A stretch of 64,000 nucleotides of DNA, from contig NC_085136.1 of the NCBI RefSeq assembly GCF_035046485.1, forward strand, positions 219,608,853 through 219,672,852, in the 5' to 3' direction. This DNA is from Aedes albopictus (Eukaryota; Arthropoda; Insecta; Diptera; Culicidae). The position numbers and the translations under genes are program-made. Shown piece after piece: positions 35,862 through 46,687 of the stretch (positions are counted from its first letter, which is position 1; each line of letters starts with the position of its first letter). The notes under the pieces are model-generated. The model ran no database searches and was not told where the DNA came from. It was given only the letters and a program-made list of their open reading frames with translations.

Positions 35862-36087
35862 TGAAAGTCTATTTTAGGCGTATTTTCAATAAAAGTTTGG
35901 GGCAAAAAAAATGTTGATATTCTTATCGTTTGTTAACCCCTTCAAACAATCTGCTGTACAACTTCCTTTCATCTATTTATCGAATAAATAGCATATTCTC
36001 GGTAGATCGATCATAAGCATAATCCAACTCCGGTCTTTAATCTAACGAAATGTGCTTTTACGAACTGGAATTAATTTTGTAAATTGG
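35862..36087 (+). mobile_element. Outer TA MITE, second piece
   Basis: Resumes the element begun at 30721; the order of similarity follows the copy at 48925-49230 and the partial copy at about 36650-36830. It ends where the next MITE inserts at TA 36088. Confidence 0.6.
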
Positions 36088-36900
36088 TAGGGGGATTAGG
36101 GGCATAATGGACACCCTAAGCAAACGGGTACGTTAGACCTGTATAACGAAGAAAAACATAACAGATTATCAGTTGGCTTACAAATTTAGCTTGTTTCCTA
36201 CGTATTTCAATCAATTACAGCAGGTAAAATGTCTTCATTGTGAAGAAATAACGAATTTTAAATCGTGTTTTTTTTAGGGCTGGCAGGAAAGGTACGGGGC
36301 GAAATGGACACCCACCGGGGCATAATGGACACCCCAGCATATTTTATGCCAATTCTTTGATTACATCGATCAGTTAAGTAATCTGCCTACGGAGATCAAT
36401 GCCACAGATATAATACTCCATCTTGGACGAGTTTACATAACAACAAAGTTAACCCTCAGAGCCCCAGGACAAACTTTTTATTTTTGATCGGCTGATACTC
36501 AAAATCTGTAAAATATAAAAATAAGCGGTTTTCAGTATGATCGATGGGAAGAGTTGTACCTCATGCGAGGGTAGTTGTCAAACCGGAAGTCCATGCTTGA
36601 ACCTGATTTTGCACTGGAAATAAATGTTCCCTGGTGCTATGTTTGGCGATATGTTCTACAGCTGCCTTTTGGCTACTTTTTCAATAATTAGTTGTTAATT
36701 CTCGATAGATCAATCAAGGTGGAATCTCAATCAGGCCTTAAATTTCTTAGCGAAGCGTGCTTTTACAAATTGGAATCAATTTTGTAAATTGGGGCAGAAA
36801 TCGATAAACGCCTAAAAGTATGCAATGATCTAGTAATAATTCGTTGGCTAAAAGTATGACCAGTGTTTGAATTTTAGGTGGATTAATCACATGAGTGATA

Positions 36901-37944
36901 CCGTAATCCGGGGTAACATTGATCAGAATTTTCGACCTTTTTTGAATAATTCTTTTGTAAAAGCAAACGTTACATGTTTTATATTTTTAAAACAGGTACT
37001 GGCCCTCTGAGTATGTGTTAAGCTACTCGAAAAAGTATTATAAAACTTTAAATCATGTTTCAATAGGCTTTTTAATCTAATTTTTGATTTTGTTGATTTG
37101 GGGTAACATTGATCATGTCAGAGATCAATATTCGTTTGTGTTGAAAATACCCTTACTTACTAAATTCGGGGTCGCTGATTTCGAATATGTTGTTCAAATT
37201 CTTAAAAGTTTTGTACTTTTTGAATTATTTTTGGATTAAGGTGAAACGGGACGCCGTGTTATTTTTCCTATCTTGCCTCTCTTTCTAACAATTTGCCTCG
37301 CGATTTTGAAGATGGTAATCTCGAGACCTATCGCACTGAAGATGCTGAAAACCAATCAGCATATGCACTGCAAGTGAGCATACACAATGATAGGTTTTTG
37401 TTGCAAAATATGAAGTAGAATCTGAGATTACCATCTTAATAGCAACAGAGCAATGGCGGATATTTTCTCGACCGTCCCGTCCGCCCTTAAAATCCTCCAA
37501 TCCGCGAATAACGCCTAAATGTAGGCAATGGCTTAAGGAATTTGATTGAATTGATAGCCTACTTGTAATAAATCGTATATTTTATTGAAAAATAGTATTC
37601 TCATAAAAGTTTCGGTGATTAAATCCAACTCTAGAATATCATATTGGAGTAACACAGTGATTTCGAACCTCATATTGTATCTAGTATTCATGTCATGCAT
37701 GATTTTTTGACAATGTATCTCATTGCGTTACGAAACACACTTATGGAAAAATCGATTTATTTTATTGTTTATGAAATTCAATTATCCCGTGTTACATGTC
37801 ATTTGATAGCTGAATAATAGCAGATTACGATATACCATTCGATAGCAGAAACAGATTCAATGTAAAATGCTTGTTTGAACATTTCATGAGGTCGGTCAAG
37901 CCGATCAATGTTACTCCGCTGATCAATGATACCCCGTTTTATGG
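36901..37944. mobile_element. TA MITE, GGGGTAACATTGATCA family
   Basis: Left end CCGTAATCCGGGGTAACATT is preceded by TA. The inverted right end has two modules about 18 bp apart (GATCAATGTTACTCC and GATCAATGATACCCC). The right TA has decayed to TT. An internal module lies near 37100 and the AACGCCTAAATGTAGGCAAT motif is at 37509-37530. Confidence 0.8.
37237..37490. mobile_element. Small imperfect foldback inside the previous MITE
   Basis: TTAAGGTGAAACGGGACG at the left and the inverted CCGTCCCGTCCGCCCTTAA at the right may be termini including TTAA. Inside, GAAGATGGTAATCTC pairs with GAGATTACCATCTT. The end match is imperfect. Confidence 0.45.
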
Positions 37945-38878
37945 TTCTTTTAAAAGAAGGGCTCAAATATACGAAACAAATTCTTCATAGGCACCAAACT
38001 TCTAAAATCATCTTTACAGGTGCAAAATGATTATGATCACGAAATTGGGTCTTAGGGAGTCCTACCGGAAGTACACTCCTGAGACCATGTTTCAGATGCA
38101 TCTCATGTCAGAAAGCAGCCCCAGCATTGTATTCTTGCGTTGGCCTACCATTTCAAGTTGTTAAAGATTTCAGAATTATTATAAAATACCAGATTCATAG
38201 ACGACTCGCCAAAACATTGCCCCAGGGAACACTTATTTCCGGTGCAAAAACAGGTTCCAACATGGACTTCCGGCTTGACAACTACTCTTACATGAAGTAT
38301 AACTCTTCCCATCCATCATAGTGAAAACCGCTTATTTTTATATTTTATAGATCCTGAGTGTCAGACGATTAAAAAAAAGAAGTTTGTCCTGGGGCTTTGA
38401 GGGTTAATTTAATATATTTTAGGCTAAAATAATCGGATTGATTTTTTCCAAACTCTCTAAAACGCCTAACAGTATGCAATGCGCGTACATCCATTTGTAA
38501 TTGCCGGTGTTCATTTCGCCCCGAATCGACTACAACATTGCTATTTTAAGTAAATTCTGATCAAAAATAAAACACTTCATCATTTGCTAAATCTCCGTAT
38601 ACATGTAGATAAGGTAACAATTCACTTGTTTTAATGACGGACACACTCAAACACTCGTAAAAGCTTATTTGCTGCTGCTTCGAAATTATAAGAATTTCAC
38701 CATATGAAAAACATATTCCAATTTCAATGATATTTTGGTTATTTTGGAGCAAAATAAATGGTTCTTTTGAAAAATAGAACCATGACTTGTTCCTATACGC
38801 TTATGCATTAAAAGTTTTACATAAAAGTCAACGGTTTCGCCAAAAACAGGGGTGTCCATTATGCCCCTAATCCCCCTA

Positions 38879-38937
38879 CATAAATCTCCATACACCGATA
38901 AACGCATAAAAGTATGCAATGCCCTGGTAATTTTATG
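38879..38937 (+). mobile_element. Outer TA MITE, third piece
   Basis: Short resumption of the outer element between two MITE insertions. It contains AAACGCATAAAAGTATGCAA, matching 36806-36827. Confidence 0.55.
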
Positions 38938-38939
38938 TA

Positions 38940-39079
38940 CCGTAAACCGGGGTCAAATTGATCACTCGGGTACTACATTGTAATTCCATACTAGGAACTC
39001 TTAAGCGTCGTAATAATCTTAAACGTTTTACGTCGTCTGATTCGTAGATGTCTAGAGATGAGTGTAGACTTTTATTTTT
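38940..39079 (-). mobile_element. GGGGTCAAATTGATCA MITE, second copy, first piece
   Basis: Inverted relative to 34961-35739. TA lies at 38938-38939. Similarity stops at 39079 and resumes at 48354, showing that a 9.27-kb element inserted in the T-run between them. Confidence 0.85.
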
Positions 39080-39204
39080 GCCTTTCTCGTACACCAAGGT
39101 GTACCGAAAGGCTATATGTTCACTCCAAAAATGAAATTTTGATAGAACTCCCGGAGGGCCAAGTCTTATATACCAATCGACTCAGCTCGACGAGTTGAGA
39201 TGAT

Positions 39205-39262
39205 GTCTGTGTGTATGTATGTGTGTGTGTATGTATGTGTGTGCGTGTGTATGTGTGTATGT
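39205..39262. repeat. (TG)n/(TATG)n microsatellite
   Basis: Alternating TGTG and TATG words directly after the element's left end. Confidence 0.9.
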
Positions 39263-39409
39263 GTACAAAAATGTCACCTCACTTTTGGATAGTAAATATC
39301 ATCCGATTTCAACGCTTTTGTTTTCAATCGACGCGGAATATTGTCCCATTGTTTCCTATTGAAAATGGTTTGAATCGGTCCAGCCGTTCCGGAGTTATGG
39401 CCATTTAGG

Positions 39410-40063
39410 TGTTCCGGACCGGTACCCCAGGAATGGGCCAGATATGAAATTGCAACAAACCCATGCATGCGACCCATCTAACCACGGCATTTTCGATTAT
39501 CTGACGAATGGTAAGCAGGAAAATAGTCGCAGATTATATCTGAACCGGTAGTATTCCGGAACCGGTTCTGGGTGTCCCGCCGGAAGTGGCCAAATATGAG
39601 AGTGAACCAAACCCATGCATGCGACACATCAAATTGCAGCTTTTTGTATAACCTGATGAACGGTAGACAGGAAAATAGTCTCGGACCATATCTAAACCGG
39701 TAGCATACTGGAACCGGTTCCGGGTGTCCCACTGTAAGTGACCAAATGTAAAAGTGAAACAAACCCATGCATACGACACATCAAATCACCACTTTTTATG
39801 TAACCTGATGAATTGTTAACAGGAAAATAGTCTCAGACCATATCTGATCCGGTAGTGTTCCGGAACCGGTTCCGGGTATCCCGCCGGAAGTGACCAAATA
39901 TAAAAGTGAACCAAACCCATATATGCGACACATAAAATCGCAGCTTTTTCTATAACCTGATGAACGACAAATAGTTTCGCAGACTATATTTGTACCGGTA
40001 GTGTTGCAGAACCGGTTCCGGGTGTCTCACCGGAAGTGGCCAAATATAAAAGTGAAACAAACC
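39410..40063. repeat. 152-bp tandem array, left part
   Basis: The word ACCCATGCATGCGAC or a variant recurs at 39459, 39611, 39763 and 39915, a constant 152-bp period. Each unit also contains ACCGGTTCCGGGTGTC. The BEL element entered at the same word in the next unit. Confidence 0.92.
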
Positions 40064-40382
40064 TGTTTCGGGAGAAAACTGGGCACTTGGCACGACACTG
40101 GCAACTTTTCGACGCACTTTGGAGTGATCTTAACTTCGACCGACCGACTAACCGACACTTGGACTTATTTCGGACCGTATTAAAGAAATTAGAACGGGAG
40201 CTTGGTAAAAACGCGCACTTCACTGGTTTGTAGCTTTTATTGAACTGATTTGTGTTATGCTGTTTTGTTGTTCTTCATGTACGTTGTATGTCTATAGCAT
40301 ATGTGTGTATGTGTGAGAGGGTATGTAACAATTCAGTGTTTCTCAAATGTGTTTTCGCTGGTGATTGTGGTAGTCCTGAACA
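40064..40382 (-). repeat. BEL 3' LTR (319 bp)
   Basis: Begins TGTTCAGGACTACC and ends CCCGAAACA on the minus strand. Contains an AATAAA polyadenylation word near plus position 40234. Appears identical to 46369-46687. Confidence 0.96.
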
Positions 40383-40409
40383 TGCCGGCCGCCGTTGAAA
40401 CCGTCCGTT

Positions 40410-43400
40410 TCAACCATCCAACATGCTTGTAGACGGTGTTTGCGACGTGTCCTCGTCTCCGGAATCGATGGGGAGCACCGCGACCTTTGTGATGGCTCGC
40501 TTGTAGTCGCCTGCCGCCGTTCTCACTACGACAACACGAACCCGCCCGTCCGAACCGGTGATGGTCTCGACGATGCGTCCGAGTGGCCAATGCAGCGGGG
40601 GGTAGTTGTCTTCTTTCAGCAGTACTAGCTGCCCCTTCCGGACGTCTACGGATGGCCGCCTCCACTTGCTTCGTTGATGTAGCTGGCTGATGTAGTCCCG
40701 TGACCAGCAGCGCCACAGATCCTGGACCGAGCGTTGCATGTCCTGCAAACGGGTGACGCGATTAGGCGACAGCTGAAGTAGATCGGGTTCGGGAATGGAG
40801 ACGAGAGGCTCTCCAATCAGGAAGTGTCCTGGAGTTATGGCGGAAAGGTCGTCGGGGGAATCGGAAATGGGAACGAGGGGACGGGAGTTTAGGACAGATT
40901 CGATCTGTGCCACGACGGTTAGGAGCTGGTCCATGGAAAAAGCCTTTTGTCCCATAATCCGACGAAAGTGGTACTTAAATGATTTTACTCCGGCTTCCCA
41001 TATGCCTCCGAAGTGTGGAGAACGAGCAGGTATGAAACGGAACGTGATCCCATTTCCGGAGCAGTAGTCGGCCCATTCCTGGGATTGGAATTGCTGCTGG
41101 AACTCCTTGCGCAGATTCCGCAGCTCGCGATCGGCCCCGACGAACGTAGTCGCGTTGTCGCAATGCAACTCGAGGACGCGACCGCGACGAGCAACAAAGC
41201 GCTTGACGGCGGCGATGCACGCGACGGACGACAGATTCGGCACGACTTCAAGGTGTACGGCCTTCACCACCAAACACACGAATAACGCGACGTAGACCTT
41301 TACCGACGTACCTCTCCCAGTCAGCGGACGAACGAAAAACGGCCCACAGTAATCCATCCCGGAATACGCGAAGGCTCGAGCAGGTCTGAGGCGAACTGAT
41401 GGTAGAGGCGCCATGATCTGATTTGCAGGTGTTGGGTTGCATCGGAAGCACGTAACGTATTGGCGAACGACCTTACGAGCCAAATCCCTCCCCCGAAGTG
41501 GCCAGAAACGTTGACGCATTGTGGCGAGCAGTAGCGAAGGGCCACCGTGAAGCGTCTGCAGATGAACGGACCTGGCGATCATCCAGCTCAGTTGGTGGTT
41601 GGTTGGCAACAGTATCGGATGACGGGTATCGAACGGAGCGTTGAGATTCTTCAACCGTCCGTCAATCCGAAGAAGTCCGAACTCGTCCAAAAAAAGGTTC
41701 AGATTCTTGAGTGGCGATTTCGATGATATGCTGACGGACTTGTCCGTCTCTTGTTGTTGGTACAGGCGAACTTCCGTTGGGAATTCCTGGCTCTGGGCAA
41801 GGCGTACCATCGACTTCAGCGCCAAGTCTACTTCTTCCGGCGACAGCGAGGACAAAATGCGTTGGTTCTTTGGAACTTTGCAGTTGTTTCGGAAACGGTA
41901 GCAGTACGCAACGAATCGCGTTAGCTTGGCTAACTCGGAAAACTCGCTGAAGATGTTAACGTTTTCGTCTACCAGCGGGAGGGATACCAATGGACGCATT
42001 TCTTCTTCAATTTCCGACTTGGTCGGCATCGAAACCGCACACTCCGGCCACTGGTCGACGGGGGAGGTGAGAAACGCTGGACCATGCCACCACAGCTTGT
42101 CGTTTAGGATCTGGCTTGGAAGCATTCCTCGGGAGATATGGTCGGCAGGGTTTAGATCGGTCGGTACATGCATCCATGGTGCATCTTTCGTCAGGCGTTG
42201 GATCTCTGCGACCCGATTGGATACAAAAACTTTCCAGGTATTCGATCTGGATTTGATCCAGTGAAGTGCGACGGCTGAGTCGGTCCAAAACGTGACTGGT
42301 GCAGACAAGTTGGTGTTTGTCAGTAGGTTGTGCACCAACTGACTCCCGAGGAGTGCTGCGCAGAGCTCCAGTCGTGGAATCGACTGTCCACGAAGTGGTG
42401 CAACACGAGACTTCGATGTTAGGAGATGCGAGTGGAGCTGCCCAAGCTCGTCCGATGAGACGATGTAGACGCAGCATCCGTAATCCTTCTGCGAGGCGTC
42501 GCAGAAGCAGTGGATGAAGTATTGACTTTGAGTGTTCCAGAGAACTCTTCTCGGAACTTCCAGATGGTGAAGCCGTTCGATGTCAGCACGGTACTTTCTC
42601 CACCATGCTGCTGAATCTTCTCCAAGCTCAGAATCCCACGACAGGTCTGCTGCCCAGAGAGTTTGGATGAACATCTTTGCGTTCACGACCACGGGTCCAA
42701 GAAGTCCGAGTGGGTCGAACAGTTGGGACATCTCGGAGACGACAATCCGCTTTGTCACGGCAGGCAAATCTGATAGCGCAGGGACCTTGAACTTGAATAC
42801 GTCCCGCTGGAGGAACCACAACAACCCCAAGGTTTTGACGGCTTGCGAACGATCGAGCTCTAGCTCTGCCGATGTCTCCCACAGTTCTTCTGGAACATGA
42901 CGCAGAACTGTTTTGTAGTTCGAAGCCCACTTTCGAAGCACGAAGCCACCGGACTTCATCATTTCGCTCAACTGCTTGCAAGTCTCAGCCATATTGTCAT
43001 GGTCGTCATCTCCAGTAATCACGTCGTCTACGTAGGTGCCTTTCAATACCACTGGCACGGCCAGCGGGAATCGTTGTCCTTCGTCGTCGGCTAGCTGGTT
43101 CAAAACACGAGCAGCATGGAATGGTGAGCTTGCAAGACCGTAGGTTACGGTTTTTAGTTGGTACGTGCGGATCGGTTCCGATGGACTGCCACGCCAAAGA
43201 ATTTGCTGGAATTTGCGGTCATCTGGGTGGACCCAAATCTGCCGGAACATTTTCTCTGCGTCGGCGGTTATGGCGAAACGTGGCAGACGGAAGTTAACGA
43301 CAGTGGAGTAGAGCGCCGGCTGAACCGTTGGTCCGACGTACAGTGCTTCGTTCAGCGATATCGAGGCCGCTCCACGACAGGAACCGTCGAATACCACACG

Positions 43401-45815
43401 CGTTTTAGTGGTCGTACTCTCTGGTCGCTGGATGGCATGGTGCGGGAGGAAAAACTGCGGACTACGCGACGCGACGGGAACCAACTCCATATGACCCAAC
43501 CTCTCATACTCCTCCATGAACTCTGTGTAGCTGCGACGGAGATCTTCATCGACGGCGAATCTTTTCTCCATTTGTTGGAATCTTCGCAGCGCAGCGGTGT
43601 GCGAATTTCCAAGCATCGACACCTTTTCTTCCTTGAACGGAAGACGAACGACGTAGCGGCCCGTGTTGTCACGAGCGACGGTGCTCTGGAAGTGGTCTTC
43701 GCAGAACTGTTCATCTGGAGTGAGTGCTTTACCGTCATCGAAGTTTTCAATTTCCCAGAAACGCTGGAGCTGGGTATCGAGCCTGTCTTCAACGCAGATG
43801 TGACAGGTCTGGGCTTCTGTTGCTTCGGGCGTTGGCTGCTCTAGCTTTCCACAGACGATGTATCCAAGCACTGTTTTCTGAAGCGTTGGATAGCCAGAGG
43901 CGAGCGAGATGCGATCGTGCTCGAGAAGATCGAAGAACAGAGCAGCTCCGATGATGATGTCCACGCCTTGGCTGATGTTGAACTGTGGATCAGCGAGAGG
44001 GAGATTCCTTGGGATTCTCCAGCGAGCGACGTCGATGTGGTGGCTAGGCAGCGAGACGGTAAGCTTTGGTAGCACGAGGCAGTCCAACTGAGCAGTGAAG
44101 GTTTCGAAACGAGAGGTTAGAGATAGTGTCACAGCGTAGCGGACGTTAACGACGGATTGTCCGATCCCACTGACTGGCGAGTTCAGCTTTGTCCGCTTCA
44201 AACGAAGTTTCTGGCAAAGTGCTTCGGAGATGAAGCTCGGCTGTGATCCACTATCCAGGAGGGCTCTGGCGAGAACGTACTGATTGTCGGCGTCTTTCAC
44301 TTTTATCACTGCTGTTGACAGAATGACTGTTGACTGCCGAGGTTGGGTAATCACTTCCGCGCTTTGGCAGGCGGTGGATGGGGAATTGGTAACGAGATCG
44401 ACCGACGAACATGGGAAAGGCTTACCGCGCGACGACTGCGAACGAACCGACGAGACAGGTGGTGAGGCAACGGCGAGCTCTTCCGGCGGAGAGCTTTCGA
44501 CATGACTTGGAACGAAGTGCGACATTTGGCATGACTGCGAAGTGTTTGCTTCAGCGGACTTGTTCGACGAAGTCCCTGGTTGTGGACCAGGAGCGGAGGA
44601 GAGGGGCGGCAGGTGCAGCAACGAGTGGTGTTTCTTGCCGCAGCTCTTACAGGATCCGCTGGAGCAGTTCTTCGCTTGGTGTGTTCCCTTCAGGCAGTTA
44701 ATGCACAGCCCGTGCTTCTTCGCGACTTCGAACCGTTGTTGAGGAGAGAGCGTTCGGAATTGTTCGCACTGGAACAGGAAATGTGCCTGCTTGCAGCTGG
44801 CGCACTTGGGAACATTGTCGGATACAACGTGCGACACGACGGATCGGGATTTGGGATGTTTGATCTCGGATTGGGTGGTTGCCGTTTGGGAGAGCTTAAG
44901 GGTTTGTATGATTCGCGATCTTCTGTGGATAAACTCGAGAAGTTCTTGGTACTTGGGGTACTCGTCACTATTGGAAACGGATGTTTCCCACTCACGGAGT
45001 GTGACCGAGTCCAAACATTGGCTCAATCGTTCGACTAAGAAAGCATTCCAGTGGTTCTCAGCACCTTCGAGTTTATCCAGAAGCTGCACGTGCCGATTGA
45101 ACTCATCGGCGAGATCTGCGAGTCCTTGTGCAGACTCTTTCTTCAGTGAAGGAATCGTAAGCAAGGCAGACATGTGCCGCTTGACCAGCAAATTCGGATT
45201 TTCGAAACGTTCCTTCAACAAATTCCACGCTACGAGATAGTTATTGGCGGAAATCTCGAGCGAAGAAATGATGCGAGCCGCTTCGCCAGAAAGCGTCGCA
45301 CGCAAATAGTGCATTTTCTGTACCGCCGTTAGCTGCACGCTCGAATGAATAAGCGAGACGAACAGATCGCGAAAAGAAACCCAATCATCGAGATTCCCAG
45401 AGAACTCCTTCAACTTAATCTCCGGCAGACGAACGCTCGACGAGATGGGAACAGCCGAAGAGAGTGGTTGAACAGGAGCGGGGGTGGGTGCAGGTGGTGG
45501 AACAGGGATTTTGCTTTGTAATGACGCCTTTAATTCGAAATACAAGGTTTGGAACTCTTCCCTCTCTTCCAAGAAATCTTCCTCAGCGTCCTCCAAAACC
45601 TCAATTTCCTCCTGCGTTTCTTCAAATTCACGCCACAACGCATCAAGACGTTGAATGCGTATGGGCAATTGACCTTCTTGAGTGGGATCGAACCCGTCGT
45701 TAAATTTCTTGATCAAATTTGCGGAACCCAAAATGTTGGTCCGGCGACGGTACAGTAGCTTCAATTTGGTTTGTTTGCTACTAGTTGCCTTCTTCGGAGG
45801 CGTCATTTTGATCAA
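40410..45815 (-). CDS. BEL/Pao Gag-Pol polyprotein, intact, 1801 aa
   Basis: A single uninterrupted frame. By residue: about 128-212 a DUF1759-type Gag segment (PEIKLKEFSG, FRDLF); about 335-395 cysteine/histidine zinc knuckles (CASCKQAH, CINCLKGTHQAKNC, CKSCGKKHH); about 517 the aspartic protease motif LLDSGSQ; about 800-1000 reverse transcriptase with YVDD near 927; about 1104-1200 RNase H (FCDASQ, FWTDS); about 1418-1462 the integrase H2C2 finger; about 1486-1610 the integrase core with D (GMDYCGP), D (HCDNAT) and E (WEAGVK); and a C-terminal DUF5641-like domain (WPLGRIV). The stop lies 27 bp before the 3' LTR. No env-like frame follows. A second Met four codons in is an alternative start. 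Open frames on the opposite strand are shadows. Confidence 0.95.
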   Translation of the reverse strand: MIKMTPPKKATSSKQTKLKLLYRRRTNILGSANLIKKFNDGFDPTQEGQLPIRIQRLDALWREFEETQEEIEVLEDAEEDFLEEREEFQTLYFELKASLQSKIPVPPPAPTPAPVQPLSSAVPISSSVRLPEIKLKEFSGNLDDWVSFRDLFVSLIHSSVQLTAVQKMHYLRATLSGEAARIISSLEISANNYLVAWNLLKERFENPNLLVKRHMSALLTIPSLKKESAQGLADLADEFNRHVQLLDKLEGAENHWNAFLVERLSQCLDSVTLREWETSVSNSDEYPKYQELLEFIHRRSRIIQTLKLSQTATTQSEIKHPKSRSVVSHVVSDNVPKCASCKQAHFLFQCEQFRTLSPQQRFEVAKKHGLCINCLKGTHQAKNCSSGSCKSCGKKHHSLLHLPPLSSAPGPQPGTSSNKSAEANTSQSCQMSHFVPSHVESSPPEELAVASPPVSSVRSQSSRGKPFPCSSVDLVTNSPSTACQSAEVITQPRQSTVILSTAVIKVKDADNQYVLARALLDSGSQPSFISEALCQKLRLKRTKLNSPVSGIGQSVVNVRYAVTLSLTSRFETFTAQLDCLVLPKLTVSLPSHHIDVARWRIPRNLPLADPQFNISQGVDIIIGAALFFDLLEHDRISLASGYPTLQKTVLGYIVCGKLEQPTPEATEAQTCHICVEDRLDTQLQRFWEIENFDDGKALTPDEQFCEDHFQSTVARDNTGRYVVRLPFKEEKVSMLGNSHTAALRRFQQMEKRFAVDEDLRRSYTEFMEEYERLGHMELVPVASRSPQFFLPHHAIQRPESTTTKTRVVFDGSCRGAASISLNEALYVGPTVQPALYSTVVNFRLPRFAITADAEKMFRQIWVHPDDRKFQQILWRGSPSEPIRTYQLKTVTYGLASSPFHAARVLNQLADDEGQRFPLAVPVVLKGTYVDDVITGDDDHDNMAETCKQLSEMMKSGGFVLRKWASNYKTVLRHVPEELWETSAELELDRSQAVKTLGLLWFLQRDVFKFKVPALSDLPAVTKRIVVSEMSQLFDPLGLLGPVVVNAKMFIQTLWAADLSWDSELGEDSAAWWRKYRADIERLHHLEVPRRVLWNTQSQYFIHCFCDASQKDYGCCVYIVSSDELGQLHSHLLTSKSRVAPLRGQSIPRLELCAALLGSQLVHNLLTNTNLSAPVTFWTDSAVALHWIKSRSNTWKVFVSNRVAEIQRLTKDAPWMHVPTDLNPADHISRGMLPSQILNDKLWWHGPAFLTSPVDQWPECAVSMPTKSEIEEEMRPLVSLPLVDENVNIFSEFSELAKLTRFVAYCYRFRNNCKVPKNQRILSSLSPEEVDLALKSMVRLAQSQEFPTEVRLYQQQETDKSVSISSKSPLKNLNLFLDEFGLLRIDGRLKNLNAPFDTRHPILLPTNHQLSWMIARSVHLQTLHGGPSLLLATMRQRFWPLRGRDLARKVVRQYVTCFRCNPTPANQIMAPLPSVRLRPARAFAYSGMDYCGPFFVRPLTGRGTSVKVYVALFVCLVVKAVHLEVVPNLSSVACIAAVKRFVARRGRVLELHCDNATTFVGADRELRNLRKEFQQQFQSQEWADYCSGNGITFRFIPARSPHFGGIWEAGVKSFKYHFRRIMGQKAFSMDQLLTVVAQIESVLNSRPLVPISDSPDDLSAITPGHFLIGEPLVSIPEPDLLQLSPNRVTRLQDMQRSVQDLWRCWSRDYISQLHQRSKWRRPSVDVRKGQLVLLKEDNYPPLHWPLGRIVETITGSDGRVRVVVVRTAAGDYKRAITKVAVLPIDSGDEDTSQTPSTSMLDG

Positions 45816-46348
45816 TTTCTCTTCACCAAAAAAAGTTTGTCAAATACCTGCTTTTCTGCTACTTGGTGCTTTTTACCCAACTCTCCCCCTTCTGGGTGTT
45901 TACTTTCCGTCCGATGTAAACGAAATCCCACGATCCGCTGTTGTTCTGCTACGGCTGCTGCTGTAGCAAACGACGGATGACGACGACGACGACGAAGTGA
46001 TGATGATCCACACGTTGATGACTACGCCGACTGGAGCGCACCTGATGACGATCGACTCCGACCGGCGGTGGTTGTTATTGCGCCGAATGATTGTTCGGCA
46101 AGGGCGACGACGACGATTGATTGATGGATCCCGACGGGGAATGCGATGACGACGATGGTAGTGGTTGATGGATCCCGACGGGGAATGATCTTCGCTTGGC
46201 CGGGAACGACGACGACGACGACGATGATGGTGGTTGATTGTGCCCGACTGCGAATGATTGTTGTTCGGCCGGTGGACGGCGATAATGACGACGACGACGA
46301 AAATGCCAGATGTGCACCACCGTGTGATGGCGATGAAATTGCAACTGC
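45816..46348 (-). other. BEL leader with GAC/GTC-rich low-complexity repeats
   Basis: The untranslated leader between the primer-binding site and the ORF. It is rich in GAC trinucleotides and has the phrase GATGGATCCCGACGGGGAAT twice (near 46123 and 46170). Frames open here on both strands translate to low-complexity Arg/His/Ser peptides and are not believed to be genes. Confidence 0.7.
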
Positions 46349-46349
46349 C

Positions 46350-46367
46350 TCCCGGGTTTCGGCACCA
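46350..46367 (-). other. BEL primer-binding site
   Basis: TGGTGCCGAAACCCGGGA lies one base inside the 5' LTR. The TGG start complements a tRNA CCA end. I do not assign which tRNA. Confidence 0.8.
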
Positions 46368-46368
46368 A

Positions 46369-46687
46369 TGTTTCGGGAGAAAACTGGGCACTTGGCACGA
46401 CACTGGCAACTTTTCGACGCACTTTGGAGTGATCTTAACTTCGACCGACCGACTAACCGACACTTGGACTTATTTCGGACCGTATTAAAGAAATTAGAAC
46501 GGGAGCTTGGTAAAAACGCGCACTTCACTGGTTTGTAGCTTTTATTGAACTGATTTGTGTTATGCTGTTTTGTTGTTCTTCATGTACGTTGTATGTCTAT
46601 AGCATATGTGTGTATGTGTGAGAGGGTATGTAACAATTCAGTGTTTCTCAAATGTGTTTTCGCTGGTGATTGTGGTAGTCCTGAACA
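46369..46687 (-). repeat. BEL 5' LTR (319 bp)
   Basis: Same sequence as 40064-40382 as far as I can compare by eye. Holds promoter and R region by family rule; no obvious TATA box was confirmed. Confidence 0.96.

Larger units (their letters stand above)
36453..38403. mobile_element. TTAA element with ~190-bp inverted ends
   Basis: Starts CCCTCAGAGCCCCAGGAC and ends with the inverted GTCCTGGGGCTTTGAGGG; TTAA flanks both sides (36449-36452, 38404-38407). Inverted similarity extends about 190 bp inward with moderate divergence. The interior contains a fragment of the TACCGTAAAACG family (about 36650-36898) and another MITE at 36901. No piggyBac transposase is seen. The sister MITE near 28400 has the single TTAA empty site. 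Confidence 0.9.
36090..38876. mobile_element. TA-flanked MITE, GGGGCATAATGGACACC family, copy 2
   Basis: Same termini as 27561-28899, bordered by TA at 36088-36089 and 38877-38878. Without its own insert (36453-38403) it is about 835 bp. It shows the empty site for the hAT MITE of copy 1, and copy 1 shows the empty TTAA site for the insert here. Motif copy at 38460-38481. Confidence 0.9.
40064..46687 (-). mobile_element. Complete BEL/Pao LTR retrotransposon
   Basis: A 6.6-kb minus-strand element: two LTRs of 319 bp that look identical, a 5-bp target duplication AAACC (40059-40063, 46688-46692), a primer-binding site next to the 5' LTR, a long leader, and one intact polyprotein ORF. Everything expected for autonomous retrotransposition is present. 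The insertion interrupts a 152-bp tandem unit. Identical LTRs and a clean ORF point to a very recent insertion. Confidence 0.96.

Noticed and set aside
43158..43844. A 228-residue plus-strand frame and other plus frames over 40.4-45.8 kb
   Set aside because: They lie antisense to the intact BEL polyprotein and are shadows of it.
45900..46538. Overlapping frames of 115-187 codons on both strands upstream of the BEL ORF
   Set aside because: They are low-complexity translations of GAC-rich leader repeats and LTR sequence.
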